Part shown: positions 5,592 to 6,860 of the stretch, in pieces
Position numbering within the stretch: the stretch's first letter is position 1
Layout: the number at the start of each line of letters is the position of its first letter
Source: Lachnospiraceae bacterium
GTDB taxonomy: Bacteria > Bacillota > Clostridia > Lachnospirales > Lachnospiraceae
Assembly (NCBI GenBank): GCA_009774345.1
Contig: VSNR01000207.1
Span: 1 to 6,860 of the forward strand
Length of the DNA: 6,860 nt
Direction: 5' to 3'
Position numbers and translations under genes: made by a program
Notes under the pieces: model-generated
What the model saw: the letters and a program-made list of their open reading frames with translations, nothing else
Database searches by the model: none
What the model was told of the DNA's origin: nothing

Positions 5592-6491
5592 TTATAAATG
5601 GTGCACACTTTCTCGATACCGCCGCAGTTTTTCCTCGCTGCTTGTCCGAATCACTTCATCCAAAAATTCCAGCAGCCGTTTTTTGTCGTCAGGCAATGCA
5701 TACCACATCTGAAATGCATTCGACGCCCCCATCGCCGCAAAAACAGTCGGAATTTCCAGATGTTCCGCCAGCGTCCGCATCTCGCGGTATTTCTCTGTCT
5801 CGCTCTCCTCCTTCCAGTTTCCGTTCTGGATTTCTTCATATAATAAAGAATCTGGATAAACGGTCAGCATATTGGCTCCGACAATCATCGGGTGAAGCTG
5901 ATTGCAGACCGCTGCTGTTGCCCGCGCACCTGCTTCTCCACGCCCTGCGCCGGAGATTCCTGCCAGATAAAAAAAGTTGTAGTGAATCCCCGCTCTGTCC
6001 AGCCGCCTGCACTGCGTTAAGATCTCATCTGCCAGATATCCTTTTCTCATAAAGCGAAGTGCCTCGTCGTCCGCAGTCTCAATGCCGATGGTCAGTCCGT
6101 CATATCCGGCTCTGTGCAGCGCTTCAAGCTCCGCCTCTGTTTTCAGCGTCACATCTGTCACCCGCGCAAAGCAGCCGATGCTTCTCATTTCTGGAAAACA
6201 GCCGTGAATCTGCTCTGAAATTGCCATCAGCTTTTGATAATCCAGCACAAACGGATTTGCGCCTGTCAGAAAAACGCGCAAGGGTCTGCGTTCGGGAAAT
6301 CGGCAGTACAGCTCCCGTGCTTCTTTTAAATCTGACACAATTGTTTCCATCGGTGACATGCTGAATGCAAATGGCAGGTCCGCATAGAGCGTACAGAATT
6401 TGCACTGATGATGTGTACATCCCGCTGTGACCTCCAAGAGCAACGAAGCCGCTTCATACGGCGGTCTCCATATCGTTCCTGTGTAATGCAT
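5592..6491 (-). CDS. radical SAM protein, upstream paralogue
   Basis: A 299-residue protein closely similar in layout to the next gene. C25, C30 and C33 (CTHHQCKFC) give CX4CX2C. FLTGANPF lies at about 74-81 and LTIGIETADDEALRFMRKGY at about 133-152. A segment around 175-188 (YLAGISGAGRGEAG) parallels the YMTGLAGKGNGR stretch of the paralogue. The start is ATG 6491 with AGGAGG eight bases upstream; a TTG at 6497 is only two bases from that site and is rejected. Both proteins are single-domain radical SAM barrels with a short C-terminal extension. They may act as a heterodimer or on related substrates, but no maturation target, peptide precursor or cofactor pathway is visible nearby. Function unknown. 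Confidence 0.9.
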   Translation of the reverse strand: MHYTGTIWRPPYEAASLLLEVTAGCTHHQCKFCTLYADLPFAFSMSPMETIVSDLKEARELYCRFPERRPLRVFLTGANPFVLDYQKLMAISEQIHGCFPEMRSIGCFARVTDVTLKTEAELEALHRAGYDGLTIGIETADDEALRFMRKGYLADEILTQCRRLDRAGIHYNFFYLAGISGAGRGEAGARATAAVCNQLHPMIVGANMLTVYPDSLLYEEIQNGNWKEESETEKYREMRTLAEHLEIPTVFAAMGASNAFQMWYALPDDKKRLLEFLDEVIRTSSEEKLRRYRESVHHL

Positions 6492-6514
6492 AATCAATTC
6501 CTCCTTTTACAGAT

Positions 6515-6543
6515 ACCTTACATGGAACCGACCGCATTTTCAA
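6515..6543 (-). promoter_or_regulatory. weak promoter candidate for the radical SAM pair
   Basis: The minus strand shows TTGAAA (6543-6538), a 17-base spacer and TAAGGT (6520-6515). The -35 is good but the -10 matches only three of six consensus bases. The position, about 25 bases before the ATG, is suitable. No better pair was found in the 260-base gap on this strand. Confidence 0.3.
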
Positions 6544-6559
6544 GTACTGTCTTTTTTTG

Positions 6560-6587
6560 TTGTTAGTAGCTTTTTGGATACTATTAT
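6560..6587 (+). promoter_or_regulatory. candidate promoter for the holin-like toxin gene
   Basis: On the plus strand TTGTTA (6560-6565), a 16-base spacer and TATTAT (6582-6587) would start transcription near 6594 and give a leader of about 160 bases. A second -10-like TATGAT at 6655-6660 lacks a matching -35. Long structured leaders are usual for type I toxin messages, so the upstream site is preferred, with low confidence. Confidence 0.35.
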
Positions 6588-6688
6588 AGAATTATAATTA
6601 TGATTGGAGTCTCAGATTAGAATCAGGATAAAAGTCTTGTATTTTTTCTCAGAGTATGATACCATTTTCAGTACGGAACCCATGACAG

Positions 6689-6747
6689 GGGTGGCTGCCT
6701 CCCGGGCTGTAGAAACCGGTTCGCCGGATTACATAAGAAGGGAGGTG
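6689..6747 (+). promoter_or_regulatory. Shine-Dalgarno-sequestering leader of the toxin gene
   Basis: CCTCCC (6698-6703) pairs perfectly with GGGAGG (6740-6745), the core of the toxin's Shine-Dalgarno sequence, and two wobble pairs extend the stem outward (6696-6697 with 6746-6747). Inside it CCGG-TTCG-CCGG (6716-6727) forms a small tetraloop hairpin. The same CCTCCC can instead pair with GGGTGG (6689-6694, one mismatch), a hairpin that would leave the ribosome binding site open. The two states exclude each other. Pairings were read by eye; energies were not computed. Confidence 0.55.
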
Positions 6748-6754
6748 CGTATTC

Positions 6755-6860
6755 ATGACGGCTTTTGAAATCATTTCGATTTTCATTGGTATTTTAACTT
6801 TGTTATTTACCTTTGGCAGCTTCATTGTTACGTGTCTTTCCTTTATCATTCACTTTTGTA
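6755..6860 (+). CDS. putative holin-like toxin (Hol-Tox family), cut by window end
   Basis: ATG at 6755 has a strong AAGGGAGGTG nine bases upstream. The visible 35 codons start MTAFEIISIFIGILTLLFTF and stay hydrophobic to the window edge without a stop. The start M-T-x-F-E followed by one membrane helix is the hallmark of the 30-40-residue putative holin-like toxins of Firmicutes, proposed to be type I toxin-antitoxin toxins that damage the membrane. The usual charged tail would lie beyond the window, or is replaced here by a second hydrophobic stretch with two cysteines. It is divergent from the radical SAM genes and separated by a 263-base gap. An antisense RNA antitoxin would be expected over or near the gene but cannot be located from this window. 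Confidence 0.75.
   Translation, partial: MTAFEIISIFIGILTLLFTFGSFIVTCLSFIIHFC

Noticed and set aside
6583..6588. Perfect TATAAT on the minus strand as the radical SAM promoter
   Set aside because: No acceptable -35 lies 15-19 bases upstream and the region is a run of A and T. It overlaps the plus-strand candidate TATTAT.
6649..6849. Minus-strand ORF of 66 codons opposite the toxin gene
   Set aside because: It has no family features and is the reverse strand of the toxin and its structured leader.

Overview
The window looks like a chromosomal segment from a Gram-positive anaerobe of the class Clostridia, most likely Lachnospiraceae. This is inferred from moderate GC content, strong AGGAGG-type ribosome binding sites, a short intrinsic terminator and the gene families present. 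No marker gene fixes the taxon. Almost everything is on the minus strand; the exceptions are a small toxin-like gene at the right end and possibly a structured RNA near 2.1-2.3 kb.

Layout, in minus-strand transcription order from the right: (1) two adjacent paralogous radical SAM genes (6491-5592 and 5557-4676). (2) A class I SAM-dependent methyltransferase (4590-3808) with its own near-consensus promoter. (3) An MFS efflux transporter of the macrolide-efflux (Mef-like) type (3644-2331), ending at a strong terminator. Before it lies a 160-base leader with a 12-codon peptide ORF and mutually exclusive hairpins, one of which buries the transporter's Shine-Dalgarno sequence. (4) A 178-base block made of two 89-base tandem units, each a simple hairpin followed by a long hairpin with an 11-base bulge. 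(5) A three-gene operon: ECF sigma factor (2050-1526), small two-helix membrane protein (1536-1159) and zinc-ribbon membrane protein (1162-272), with overlapping or touching reading frames. (6) A remnant of an IS3-family transposase OrfB (about 210-70).

On the plus strand, the start of a 30-40-residue holin-like (Hol-Tox) toxin gene begins at 6755 and runs off the window. Its leader can fold so that the Shine-Dalgarno sequence is covered, and a competing hairpin could release it.

How the parts may work together: the ECF operon has the form of a self-contained envelope-signal module (sigma factor, candidate membrane anti-sigma factor, accessory membrane protein) with a possible autoregulated promoter. 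The methyltransferase and MFS pump could form a drug-response or self-protection pair, with the pump under leader-peptide attenuation. The radical SAM pair has no assignable substrate. The best leads for something undescribed are the pump attenuator, the tandem bulged-hairpin element and the toxin leader.
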